Assembly (NCBI GenBank): GCA_016709025.1
Contig: JADJEQ010000012.1
Coordinates: forward strand, 62,001 to 126,000
Length of the DNA: 64,000 nucleotides
Origin: Bacteroidales bacterium
GTDB lineage: Bacteria; Bacteroidota; Bacteroidia; Bacteroidales; Lentimicrobiaceae
Direction: 5' to 3'
Below the pieces are notes generated by a model. It was given only the letters and a program-made list of their open reading frames with translations. It had not been told where the DNA came from and did not search any database. Made by a program: the position numbers and the translations under genes. Shown here piece after piece: positions 1 to 8,988 of this stretch; positions within the stretch are counted from its first letter, which is position 1; each line of letters begins with the position of its first letter.

Positions 1-595
1 CAACCAGCATCCTGTCGGGATTCTGACAGAGTGAAAACTCGGCAGCCATCCACCGGTCGGCCATTTCATCGTATAGTATTATAGGATCACCATCGTTACA
101 GGATGAACCGGGTACCGTACCGAACAACTCGTTCATATCGGTTGGGCCGGCGAGTAAAGTTCCGGTTTTCGAGTATATGGCATAGGTGGTATTCACTGTT
201 TGCATGTAATGGTCCGGACCTGCTGTTCCGTTCTCGTCGGGCGGAAAATACGGGGAGTTCTGCCCCTGGAAATTAACGAGCGGGTCGCTGGCGGCCGATT
301 TATTTTGTCCCATCAGTTTCTGCCAGGCAGCATCAGGTCCTTTGGGTAATGCGGTGGCTTCGTATGGATAATACCTGGTGCGAAGCTTCGGGTTTAAAAG
401 TTTTCGTTCGGCTTCTACAACCATAGAGGCATATTCAGCTTCTGTGAGTGGCGGAATATCTTTCAAGGGCTTACTGATACCAATAAATGTGCCTTCACCA
501 ACGGTTACCGGCTTTAGTATTTCGTCCTGGGCCATGCTTTTCAGGCCGAACAGACTCAGGAAGAGCATGGTAATAAAAAGGAATCTCATTTGCAT
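1..595 (-). CDS. Secreted protein of unknown function, N-terminal part (runs off the window)
   Basis: The frame is open from an ATG at 595 (a second in-frame ATG is at 589) to the window edge, so only about 198 residues are visible. It starts with a clear signal peptide (MRFLFITMLFLSLFGLKSMA, cleaved before QDE). The mature part contains FQGQNSPYFPPDENGTAGPD and NDGDPIILYDEMADRWMAAE, a style common in large Bacteroidota secreted proteins that end in a T9SS sorting domain. The C-terminus lies outside the window, so T9SS export is an inference. A TAnnTTTG box lies about 65 nt upstream. No enzymatic motif is recognised in the visible part. Confidence 0.75.
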   Translation of the reverse strand, partial: MQMRFLFITMLFLSLFGLKSMAQDEILKPVTVGEGTFIGISKPLKDIPPLTEAEYASMVVEAERKLLNPKLRTRYYPYEATALPKGPDAAWQKLMGQNKSAASDPLVNFQGQNSPYFPPDENGTAGPDHYMQTVNTTYAIYSKTGTLLAGPTDMNELFGTVPGSSCNDGDPIILYDEMADRWMAAEFSLCQNPDRMLV

Positions 596-660
596 AAGGT
601 TAAGTTGTTTAGAGAAAAGAGTAAGGATTAATATCCCGGATATTAATCAAATAGATCGCC

Positions 661-668
661 CAAAGGTA
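661..668 (-). promoter_or_regulatory. Bacteroidota -7 promoter box TACCTTTG
   Basis: On the minus strand the sequence reads TACCTTTG, matching the Bacteroidota consensus TAnnTTTG. It implies a leader of about 60 nt for the secreted protein gene at 1-595. No good -33 TTTG is seen at the expected distance. Confidence 0.5.
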
Positions 669-987
669 TCATTTATTAACACTTTTAATACAGAAAGTAT
701 TAGCCAGGGCTGATAACTATTTTATTATAGCTCTGTATATAAGCAACATGCGTATTTTTTTGTATTGCTTTTTATAACAGTGAATGGTTGAATCTGACTT
801 CGGTTTTAAACCAACAGTAAAATAATTTAACATTTTCTCCCAACTGATATTCCCCTCGTAAAACAAGTTTCACAAAACTCTCAACGATGCCATTTCGTTA
901 TCTCAGAGCACCTTATTGTTCTTTTGTGCTGGTTCATGGAAAATAAATAACGCTAGTCCGAGTTAATATTAACAACGAATTTGATTT
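669..987. other. Intergenic region without a recognisable gene
   Basis: About 320 nt of AT-rich sequence lie between two divergent secreted-protein genes. I see no tRNA, no terminator and no convincing small ORF. It should hold the promoters of both neighbours. Confidence 0.5.
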
Positions 988-990
988 TTG

Positions 991-998
991 TACCTTTG
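991..998 (+). promoter_or_regulatory. Bacteroidota -7 promoter box TACCTTTG
   Basis: TACCTTTG matches TAnnTTTG and lies only 5 nt before the ATG at 1003. If it is used, the transcript begins at or next to the start codon, so the mRNA would be leaderless or nearly so. Confidence 0.45.
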
Positions 999-1002
999 TT
1001 AT

Positions 1003-3072
1003 ATGTTAAGAGTAGAATTGAGTCGAAGTGTGGTTTCTATTCCTTTGTTGCTGGTATGGCTGACGCTGGTTGGTTTGGCCGTTAAAGCGCAGCCGACCCC
1101 TGTTTTAAATTGTATCTCTGTTGAAGATGATGGTTCACTGAATGTGTCATGGGCAATCCCTTCCGGAACCTTTGATGGGTTCAGGCTTTTTTACAAAAAG
1201 GTCAATGATCCGCTTTCAAATTCAATTGATTTTACCAATACTACCGGCAGCACGGTTATTTCGGTTCCTGACGGACAAACAGTTGGATATGAGATTTACC
1301 TGGTAACTTTTAATTTCGGACCTCCTCTTCAAACATCGGCCGAATCAAATCATCTCCGAAGCATGATGCTCACTGTTTCCAATGCCGGCGCGGGCAATGG
1401 CATTGCACGGCTCGACTGGAACAGGATTCAGGCCAGTACCAACGGGGTGTTTACCGTTTTCAGGAAAGAACTTTCAGGAACCTTTTCACAGATCGCCCAA
1501 ACCAGTAACAACTTTTACGAAGACACAATCACTTCACCATATTGTAAAATCGGGACAGCCGGAACGGATCTGTATTACAGAGTTGAGTTTTCTTCAGGTA
1601 CTTGTGTTGCAAACTCTTCAACCAACAGCGGTAACTTTTTTGATGACAATGTGCCCGATGATCCAACACTGTCATTTGTTACCATTAATCCTGCCGGGCA
1701 GGCAGAGGTGAACTGGACACACAGTCCTTCGGCCGATGTTGGCGGATATATAGTTGGTGTTCAGGAAGGGTTGAACTTTATTGATCATTTTACCACTACT
1801 TACGTCAATGTATTTGTTGATGATCAGATTACGCTTCCTACCTATCATGATCCCTGCATTGATAGTGTGATTTATGTGGTCAGGGCTCAGGATTTATGCA
1901 ACAACCAGAGCTCAGGAGCCATAAATTATCAGTTTCCCCACAACACCATCAGGCTCAGAGGAGAAACCCAAACACTCTGTGAACGTAAAGCTACGTTGAT
2001 ATGGAACGCCTATAAAAATATGCAACCTGCGGTAACAGAATATAAAGTACTGCGAACCCGCAATGGCTCAGCACCCGTTGAAATTGCCGCTATAGCCGCT
2101 ACAGGAGCTTCACAATACAAACACATCGACGATGAGTTGCTGACTCCGGGGGATGTTTATACCTATAAAATTTCAACCAACAACGGTGATAATTCTAAAA
2201 TTTCAAGCAGTTGTGAAATTCAACTGGTGCCCGATCCGGAGCCTTTCACGTTGTTTGAACTCGATTATATTTCAGTCGTTGATAACGACCATGTAGAACT
2301 TTTTGTCAACAGTGATCCGCCATATCTGATTTCAGATATCGAAGTCTGGCGCTCTTCCATAAATGGTTCCTCTGTTGAAAAGCTTTTCAGTATGCCCTGG
2401 GAAGTATTTTCACCTGATACAATAGCCGATGTGTCTGCCCTGGTAAATGAAACCAGTTATTATTACAGTGTTGTGGCCCTCGATGCCTGTGGCTTTGAAC
2501 TTGAAGCTTCCAATTTGGCCAGAAGTGTTTTTCTGGAAATTTCCGACATTGGTAATGATGAGTATCGTTTAAGCTGGAATGCTTATGAAGACTGGGGCAA
2601 TAACCTGTTGGAATATGCTGTTTACCGGATTGCCGATGGAGTGGTTGAGGCCGGGTTTCCGGTTACTGTTCCTCCATCGGTGCAGGTATTCAACGACTTT
2701 GCAGGAGACTTAACAGCTAACCGTACTACCTATTATGTTGAAGCCGTTAGAAATGATGAAATAACCAGCCGGTCAAACGAAGTTTTATTGCCTGCTGATG
2801 CTGTTGTAACAATCCCAAATGCTTTCAGGCCCGATGGCATATCACCTTTGTTCAAGCCACGATTAAAAAACATCGAGCCAGGATCCTATCTGTTCACCAT
2901 CTACAACCGTTGGGGGCAGCTGGTTTTTGAGACCGGTAACACATCAGAAGGCTGGAATGGATTGGTTGGCGGACAACCCGCTTCAACTGATCTCTATACA
3001 TGGATCATCACCTTTAAGGATTTGCCGGGCAATAAAGTTGTTAAAAGAGGAACAGTGATGCTGGTCAGGTGA
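1003..3072 (+). CDS. T9SS type-B sorted secreted protein with fibronectin-III-like repeats
   Basis: About 689 residues. The ATG at 1003 is preferred over an in-frame TTG at 988, because the intervening bases carry a promoter box. Residues 1-29 form a signal peptide ending in AVKA before QPTP. The middle is a series of fibronectin-III-like beta domains (motifs such as YYRVEFSS, YTYKISTNN, YYYSVVALD), each of about 90-100 residues. The last 85 residues (from TIPNAFRPDG, then FTIYNRWGQLVFET and GWNG) are a gliding-motility-associated C-terminal domain of the CHU_C type, the type-B T9SS signal. A surface or secreted adhesive role is likely; no catalytic motif is visible. Confidence 0.85.
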   Translation: MLRVELSRSVVSIPLLLVWLTLVGLAVKAQPTPVLNCISVEDDGSLNVSWAIPSGTFDGFRLFYKKVNDPLSNSIDFTNTTGSTVISVPDGQTVGYEIYLVTFNFGPPLQTSAESNHLRSMMLTVSNAGAGNGIARLDWNRIQASTNGVFTVFRKELSGTFSQIAQTSNNFYEDTITSPYCKIGTAGTDLYYRVEFSSGTCVANSSTNSGNFFDDNVPDDPTLSFVTINPAGQAEVNWTHSPSADVGGYIVGVQEGLNFIDHFTTTYVNVFVDDQITLPTYHDPCIDSVIYVVRAQDLCNNQSSGAINYQFPHNTIRLRGETQTLCERKATLIWNAYKNMQPAVTEYKVLRTRNGSAPVEIAAIAATGASQYKHIDDELLTPGDVYTYKISTNNGDNSKISSSCEIQLVPDPEPFTLFELDYISVVDNDHVELFVNSDPPYLISDIEVWRSSINGSSVEKLFSMPWEVFSPDTIADVSALVNETSYYYSVVALDACGFELEASNLARSVFLEISDIGNDEYRLSWNAYEDWGNNLLEYAVYRIADGVVEAGFPVTVPPSVQVFNDFAGDLTANRTTYYVEAVRNDEITSRSNEVLLPADAVVTIPNAFRPDGISPLFKPRLKNIEPGSYLFTIYNRWGQLVFETGNTSEGWNGLVGGQPASTDLYTWIITFKDLPGNKVVKRGTVMLVR

Positions 3073-3130
3073 AAGCTCCATTGTAAAAGGTTGTATACTA
3101 AAGTTATAGATTTAAAAATCCTTTCCCGTT

Positions 3131-3165
3131 AGCAGGTTTTTTTTCGCCCTTACCTGCTTGTTTTA
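3131..3165 (+). terminator. Possible terminator hairpin
   Basis: AGCAGGT at 3131 pairs with ACCTGCT at 3152-3158 across a T-rich loop, followed by TGTTTTACATTTT. It lies about 60 nt after the stop of the T9SS protein gene. The loop is long, so confidence is modest. Confidence 0.4.
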
Positions 3166-3301
3166 CATTTTATTGGAAGCTAAAATGGACCAACAGGTTG
3201 AGAATGGTCTGCATAACGTTTGTTAAAAATACAATAAACTTTGAACATAGCCTCTGATATACTGTTCACTGATAACTTAACCTATCTGCCAGCTTTTAAC
3301 T

Positions 3302-3916
3302 ATGAGATTTGCCAGGAAATTATACCACCTGATACTTGAACAGGCTGAATCAAAGTATGCGATTCCTGTGCTGTTTATTATGGCATTCATGGAGTCTGTT
3401 TTTTCTCCTTTTCCATTTACCGTGTTGCTGGTTGCCATGGCAATAGCAAACAGCGGACGGTCATTTCTTTATGCATTAACCGGAACCACCGGAGCTGTTG
3501 CAGGAGCTGTTGCCGGTTATTTTATCGGAAATCTTCTCTGGATTGCTGACGACGGAAGTTTTACCGGGATTGCCGGTTTTTTCTTCAGCAATATTCCGGG
3601 TTTCAGCATAGAAGCATATGAGTCAATACAGTCAATGTATGCCAAATGGGGTGTGCTTATTGTTCTGATCGCAGGGTTTTCTCCTGTACCCTTCGAGTTG
3701 GCAACCATCACCTCAGGCGTTTTTAATGTGAATCTTTTTCTGTTTACTATGGCTGCCCTCATTGCCCGTGGAGCCAGGTATTTTTTGCTTGTATGGTTGA
3801 TCTGGAAATTCGGTTCGAAGGCCAAAGAGATAATCCGAAGTTACTTCAACTGGATAGCAATCGCGATGGCTGTATTTATAGCAGGTGTAGCTGTGTTTTT
3901 TACCAGCATGATTTAA
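3302..3916 (+). CDS. YqaA/VTT-family (DedA-related) inner-membrane protein
   Basis: 204 residues with at least four hydrophobic segments (about 22-45, 55-80, 115-140, 145-170 and a C-terminal one at about 180-203). The family signature region is MESVFSPFPFTVLLVAMA near residue 30, and a second half-site AGFSPVPFELATITSGVF lies near 122. These proline-containing re-entrant-like motifs are characteristic of SNARE-associated/VTT proteins of the YqaA branch. Family members are integral membrane proteins thought to act in envelope lipid or proton-dependent transport; the substrate cannot be read from the sequence. It converges with the S9 peptidase gene. Confidence 0.8.
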   Translation: MRFARKLYHLILEQAESKYAIPVLFIMAFMESVFSPFPFTVLLVAMAIANSGRSFLYALTGTTGAVAGAVAGYFIGNLLWIADDGSFTGIAGFFFSNIPGFSIEAYESIQSMYAKWGVLIVLIAGFSPVPFELATITSGVFNVNLFLFTMAALIARGARYFLLVWLIWKFGSKAKEIIRSYFNWIAIAMAVFIAGVAVFFTSMI

Positions 3917-4033
3917 CTTAATATTAAATTAAATCTTTCAGCTCGGGCAAAAACAGTTGAACGAATTGCCCTACGCCGGTTTCAGTTAAGGTGATTACCT
4001 GACGATAAAACGGTTGAAAGCTATGGAAAACCG

Positions 4034-6448
4034 CTATTCCCCTGACTTCCGGTTTTTAACATATTTTTCAAGCCACTGGTCGGTTTCCCACAACATGTGC
4101 ATGATGTTCTCACGTGCGCTGTATCCATGACTTTCATAGGGGAGGAGCACCAGCCGGGCAGTTCCGCCAAGACCTTTAATGGCGCCAAAGAGCCGTTCGC
4201 TTTGCAGCGTAAAAGTGCCGGGATTGTTGTCGGCATCTCCGTGTATCAGCAATAACGGTTCGTTAATTTTACCGGCATTCATAAAAGGTGACATCTGGTT
4301 GTACACCTCGGGAGCTTCCCAGAAAGTGCGCTCTTCGGCCTGGAATCCGAAAGGCGTAAGGCTGCGGTTATAAGCACCGCTGCGTGCAATTCCGGCAGCA
4401 AAAAGGTCGCAATGGGCCATCAGGTTTGCGGTCATAAATGCTCCGTAGGAATGCCCTCCTATGGCGATTTTCTTTCTGTCGGCAATGCCCCGGTTTGCGG
4501 TATAATCAATGGCTGCAGCCGCATTTGCAACAAGCTGCTCAATAAATGTATCGTTTGGCTGTTTCTCCCCTTCACCAATAATCGGAAAATCGGCATCGTC
4601 GAGGATGGCATAACCGCGGGCTGCCCAATAAACGGGAGAACCATAGAATAATTGAACAAAAGTATGAGGAGACTCTTTTACCTGTCCGGCCTGCTGTGCG
4701 TCTTTGTATTCAACGGGGTAGGCCCACATCAGAAGGGGTAGCCTGCCATCGCGCAGCGAATCATAACCTGCCGGCAGGTAAAGGGTTGCCGAAAGATCAA
4801 CCCCATCGGCCCTCTTATATCGGACACGCTCTTTCGATACCTTCATAAATGATGCGTATGGATTGGGGAATGAGGTCAGGGCTTTCAGACTCTTGCCTGT
4901 TCTCAGATAGTAGTTTGGATTTTGGGTTGTACCCTCAATAGAGGTAATCAGTTTCCTTTTATCCGGGTCAATCACTCTGACAATGGATTCATAGGTGGAA
5001 ATTCCATCAGCCTGCCACAAGCGCTTGGTTTTGAGTGATTTCAGGTCAAATTCATCCACAAATGGTTTATTCCCTTCAGGAGAATAACCTTCGCCCTGTA
5101 AATATAATTTTGAGCCGTCTTTGGATGTCTGCAGAACATAATTGTTAAATGCATTGCGTTTTGTAAGAAAATCACCCGGATCACCATAGTAATCTTCGGT
5201 GGAACGGTCGAAAATCACCTCGGGTTTTTCATTTTCAATCAAGGGATTGATGCGGTAGGTGACGGCATTCCTGGTTTTCCACCAGTAGTCATACACAAAT
5301 GCAAGCTTTTCATTACCCCACGTAATGCCGGAATACCGGTTTTTTAGTGCAGCCAGCATTTGAGGCTTAGATGTGAAGGGAGCTTCAATCTGAAAAACCC
5401 TGTCTCTGATGGCAGTGTCTACAGCCGGGTCGCCGCCATCCTGAGCTTCTGCCCATATGAGCGCAGCCGGAGCGTCGGCCCTCCAGCCGATCGACCGTTT
5501 GCCGGTCTCTACAGCATCAAAAGCACTTGGAATTTCTTCCTGCAAAGGCCGCCTGTAAAAATTCGAAAGGTAGCTCCCATCGGCCTTATAAATATCATAC
5601 GAAACCGGAAAACGGTTTAATGGAACAATGTAAGAGAATGGCTTAATGATGGTTTGAACCAGCAGGTAACTGCCATCGGGCGAAAAGCTTAACGACCGGT
5701 AAATAGCCCTTGGCAGGAAATTTTTCGTGGTTCCATCAAGACCTATCAACTTTACTTCTTCCTCGGCATAGTATTCAAATTTCTTTTCATCGGCCGGGTT
5801 ACGCAGCAGATCCTGATAGGTTCTCGCGGCTGCTTTTTTTCCGGAAGTTTCCTGTACGGCAGGGCCTTCCGGCAACTGAAGAGTTTTGGGCAGGGGAGCT
5901 CTGTTTTCAGGTATAAACATAGCATATATGGCATCCGAACCCGGTGACCAGGTATATGAACTTCCGACAGCTCCATTCAGGCAGGGAGGTGAAATCCGGC
6001 TGGCTTTACCGGAATGCAGGTCTAAAACCCACAATTCCATGCCTTCCGGCGTGGTATTGACAAAAGCCGCTTTCGTTTCGTCGGGTGAAAAACTGAATTC
6101 CGAAATCATCAGTTTCTCCGGAAGACCAGTCAGGTTTAGATAGGTACCGGTTTCTATTTTTAATACTTTGATGCCATAGTTATAGGTAGTTCTCGATTGT
6201 CCGTTTGTTTGCGGATTGATGCGTATACCTGCCAGTTTAACTTCCTCTTCAGCAAGTTCTTCAAGCGTTTTAAAAGCAAGCCTGTCGAGCATAATCATTG
6301 TTTCATTGCGCGAATCAATACGGATCGAAGGCCGGGGGGTAATATCGGCCAGCTCCAGAATTTCAGCGGGGGGCAGTTGAAAAGACTGGCTCGTTTGAGC
6401 ATTTGCAATACCTGAAATGGTCATTAGCAGCAGGATTAGACGTTTCAT
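4034..6448 (-). CDS. S9 family (glutamyl endopeptidase-like) serine peptidase, secreted
   Basis: 804 residues. A signal peptide (MKRLILLLMTISGIANA before QTSQ) targets it to the periplasm or outside. The N-terminal 500 residues resemble a beta-propeller (FSPDETKAAF, SFSPDGSYLL repeats). The C-terminal alpha/beta hydrolase domain carries the nucleophile elbow GGHSYGAF (Ser about 667), the acid in HGDADNNPGTF (Asp about 740) and the histidine in YESHGYSAREN (His about 774). This order and the HGxxDNN motif fit the S9D glutamyl endopeptidase branch of the prolyl oligopeptidases. All catalytic residues are present. It lies tail-to-tail with the YqaA gene and runs in the same direction as the CotH gene upstream. 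Confidence 0.88.
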   Translation of the reverse strand: MKRLILLLMTISGIANAQTSQSFQLPPAEILELADITPRPSIRIDSRNETMIMLDRLAFKTLEELAEEEVKLAGIRINPQTNGQSRTTYNYGIKVLKIETGTYLNLTGLPEKLMISEFSFSPDETKAAFVNTTPEGMELWVLDLHSGKASRISPPCLNGAVGSSYTWSPGSDAIYAMFIPENRAPLPKTLQLPEGPAVQETSGKKAAARTYQDLLRNPADEKKFEYYAEEEVKLIGLDGTTKNFLPRAIYRSLSFSPDGSYLLVQTIIKPFSYIVPLNRFPVSYDIYKADGSYLSNFYRRPLQEEIPSAFDAVETGKRSIGWRADAPAALIWAEAQDGGDPAVDTAIRDRVFQIEAPFTSKPQMLAALKNRYSGITWGNEKLAFVYDYWWKTRNAVTYRINPLIENEKPEVIFDRSTEDYYGDPGDFLTKRNAFNNYVLQTSKDGSKLYLQGEGYSPEGNKPFVDEFDLKSLKTKRLWQADGISTYESIVRVIDPDKRKLITSIEGTTQNPNYYLRTGKSLKALTSFPNPYASFMKVSKERVRYKRADGVDLSATLYLPAGYDSLRDGRLPLLMWAYPVEYKDAQQAGQVKESPHTFVQLFYGSPVYWAARGYAILDDADFPIIGEGEKQPNDTFIEQLVANAAAAIDYTANRGIADRKKIAIGGHSYGAFMTANLMAHCDLFAAGIARSGAYNRSLTPFGFQAEERTFWEAPEVYNQMSPFMNAGKINEPLLLIHGDADNNPGTFTLQSERLFGAIKGLGGTARLVLLPYESHGYSARENIMHMLWETDQWLEKYVKNRKSGE

Positions 6449-6559
6449 AAAATTGATGATTTAAGGATGGCCCAGGTAATAACATCGGGATATTTGAATT
6501 GTTTTTCGGTTGTATGCATGTTTTGCTACAACCTTCGGGGTTTCTGCAGAAAGTCCGGC

Positions 6560-8635
6560 TCAGAATTTAACAAACCTTTCAGTCTTTCTGAATAAACCAT
6601 CATATACGCTAATGAACCAGATCCCGGGTTTTAATCTGGTAATGTCGGGTCTCCATTCAATCTTTCCATCGGGGCTGAAATTCACTGTTTCTAACAGGAA
6701 TACTCTGCCCGATGGGTCTGAGATGCTCAGAAAAACATCTTGTGTGCTTTTTGAAGTATAGAATACACTGATTGAATTCCAAGCCGGATTTGGGAAAACA
6801 GACAGCCCGGTTTGATCCTCAACTAACTGTTCTGTGCCAACTGAATAGCAGGTGCCTGGCAGGTTTGCATCAAGCCAGCTCATTCGCTGATGTATCCAGT
6901 TTTTCAGCACTGAAATTTCTTCGGCATATGTCTGCGGATAAGGCCAGGGATTGGGCCATACATAAGTCCCGAGGATAGGCCAGATAGTAAAATTGCGTTG
7001 CTGCGATTCATCCAGTACCTGTGCAATGCTATCAATATACTGATCAAACCAGGCATCGCTCAAAAGGTCGTCGCGCAAAAATGTCCAGCGGCACTTCAGG
7101 TTATTGGCAAAGGTGGAGTCTTCCAGCATGCGGCTCCACCAGAATGGAACCTGCCAGTTGTCGTCCGGGTAAGGAAATTCGTATGACCAGCCGGTATATT
7201 CTTCTCCTCCGTAGTAATTGGCATTGTGCCAGGCAATATCGTAATCCCAAACCGGGCCGATCCTGAGCTTGCCGCCAAGGCTTTCACGCTCTTTGTACAG
7301 GAAAGTACTTAAGCGATAGCCATCCACATTTTTACTGATCTCATTTACAATAAAATAGTCAATAAAAGTTCCTTCATCGGCATATTTTCTGAACCCATTC
7401 TCCGGATCGTCAAAGTCAGGCCCTGCTAAAGTTGTTTCGAAAGTATTGACATAGTCGCTGATGTATTCTTTTTGTTGTAAAGTAATTTCATCAGCCTTTG
7501 GATATTCGTATTGAAAAAAGATGCTTCTGTCAGGGTTTGCGGGAGGCGGAAAATCCGATTCCCATCCCTCACCGCCACCACTCCCGGTTGGTTTATCTAT
7601 TTTAAAGATATAGCCCCCGGTAAGCGGATCACCGGAATTCTCGTCGGGTTTTAGTTTGGCAATGTCTACCCTGTTGGCATCGCGTTTTATTTTTTCTGAA
7701 AAGATATAAACGCCTTTGTATATCCCGTTGATAACCACCTCAACATGTTCGTGCCGGGTGGAATAGTGACCCATATTCCATGAAACCTTGTAAGCAAGGG
7801 TGTTGCGGCAGAATGTTTTATCGGTATAGTTGGCATTCAGTATCCAGTCGGTCTCTTCAGGCATTCCAAGCAACGAAACTTTCAGTTCTTCCCCCGATTC
7901 GTCCCAGGTTTCAAAACCATAGCTTTTCTTTGGAAACATTTGCGAACTTGAACCCCTTATTTCAATTCCGGCGTAAGCATCGTAAACAGGCGTGTCGGTT
8001 ATGTAATTCCTCTGACCTGGCCCGTTGTCGATAACTTTCATACCAACCTGAATCTTTGGATCATCGGGAATATCCTGGCCGTAAGTATCAATCAGAACAA
8101 TGGGAAGGTTTGATGAAGTGAACAGAAAAGGGCCTGTGGGGTTATCCCCGAATGTTATGCTCCAGTTGGCCAAATACCCCTGATCAGCCCATGCGTACAT
8201 ATCGAGGATATAAAGGTACCAGGTTCCGTTACCTTCACGGCCATTGTTCATCCAGCCAAGCATTTCCTGTGGCCGGTAAAAACCGGTAAAAGGCGGAAAC
8301 CCCTGTGCAATTGAAAGAGATGCCGTATCCGTAAAATGGGTGCCGGTATAGTTGTCCCCGTCCCATCCGTTGCCATTGGACAGGATCACTGATGTCCCAT
8401 CCGGAGCAACAAGTGCTATCAGAAGATCTGCGTCATAAGGATGGGTTAAATTTAGCCCGATGCCGGCCAGTCCATGAATAGTATCAATTGTTGATGGTAA
8501 AAGGTTACTGATATTAACAGGAAACATTACCGGTGTCCCATCATCGGGAATTGTTCCTCCTGCTCCAAACCAGGTTTGTGCGTTGATTGTGAATGGCAAT
8601 GAAATTATAATCAACAATTTGAAACAGCGATTCAT
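6560..8635 (-). CDS. Secreted P-domain/CotH kinase-like protein with T9SS type-A sorting domain
   Basis: 691 residues. Signal peptide at 1-19 (ends INA before QTW). Residues about 25-165 look like a proprotein-convertase P domain (LNLTHPYDADLLIALVAPDG, GTWYLYILDMY). Residues about 215-560 are a CotH domain: GSSSQMFPKKSYGFE, GGYIFKIDK and the conserved acidic motif IGPVWDYDIAWHN. The C-terminal 80 residues (LSVFPNPAWNSISVFY to KPGIWFISVYDG to FVKF) are a type-A T9SS sorting signal. CotH homologues in spore coats are atypical protein kinases; whether this secreted version is active is not known. The ATG at 8635 is directly followed by the signal peptide. Confidence 0.87.
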   Translation of the reverse strand: MNRCFKLLIIISLPFTINAQTWFGAGGTIPDDGTPVMFPVNISNLLPSTIDTIHGLAGIGLNLTHPYDADLLIALVAPDGTSVILSNGNGWDGDNYTGTHFTDTASLSIAQGFPPFTGFYRPQEMLGWMNNGREGNGTWYLYILDMYAWADQGYLANWSITFGDNPTGPFLFTSSNLPIVLIDTYGQDIPDDPKIQVGMKVIDNGPGQRNYITDTPVYDAYAGIEIRGSSSQMFPKKSYGFETWDESGEELKVSLLGMPEETDWILNANYTDKTFCRNTLAYKVSWNMGHYSTRHEHVEVVINGIYKGVYIFSEKIKRDANRVDIAKLKPDENSGDPLTGGYIFKIDKPTGSGGGEGWESDFPPPANPDRSIFFQYEYPKADEITLQQKEYISDYVNTFETTLAGPDFDDPENGFRKYADEGTFIDYFIVNEISKNVDGYRLSTFLYKERESLGGKLRIGPVWDYDIAWHNANYYGGEEYTGWSYEFPYPDDNWQVPFWWSRMLEDSTFANNLKCRWTFLRDDLLSDAWFDQYIDSIAQVLDESQQRNFTIWPILGTYVWPNPWPYPQTYAEEISVLKNWIHQRMSWLDANLPGTCYSVGTEQLVEDQTGLSVFPNPAWNSISVFYTSKSTQDVFLSISDPSGRVFLLETVNFSPDGKIEWRPDITRLKPGIWFISVYDGLFRKTERFVKF

Positions 8636-8959
8636 CCCTGAGGCTTTTTTGAGTTTATCAGTATTTTTTGCAGCTTGTAAATTTAGGAATTTTTAACAAC
8701 TGCTACCAATCCGACTTTTATCCACCAGGAGGAATTTCATTCAAATTTGATTTTTAGTTCAATGCTTGAATTTTGGTCATTATTTAACATGTAAACAACT
8801 AAAAATCAATTATATAAATCTATTTTAATTTTTTATTAATTAGTTAAAGTGAGGATGAAGTCTTACGGTCCGGTTGATCAAACCTGATTTTTATTCCGGT
8901 AAAGTCGTTTCCAGCTCCTTGTGAAGAAAAGCAATGAGTCATGGAGAACCTATTTTTCA
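8636..8959. other. AT-rich intergenic region upstream of guaB
   Basis: About 320 nt between divergent genes. It includes a long A/T-rich stretch at about 8760-8850. I see no RNA gene and no hairpin that clearly belongs to a riboswitch. Confidence 0.5.
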
Positions 8960-8967
8960 TAAATTTG
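8960..8967 (+). promoter_or_regulatory. Bacteroidota -7 promoter box TAAATTTG for guaB
   Basis: TAAATTTG fits TAnnTTTG and lies 22 nt before the guaB ATG at 8989. Because it sits inside the longer open frame that begins at 8941, it supports the downstream start. Confidence 0.65.
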
Positions 8968-8988
8968 CACAACTTTAAAAATACGCAC

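Noticed and set aside
378..713. 111-codon plus-strand frame at the left edge
   Set aside because: Antisense to the truncated secreted protein, whose minus-strand frame has a clean signal peptide and promoter.
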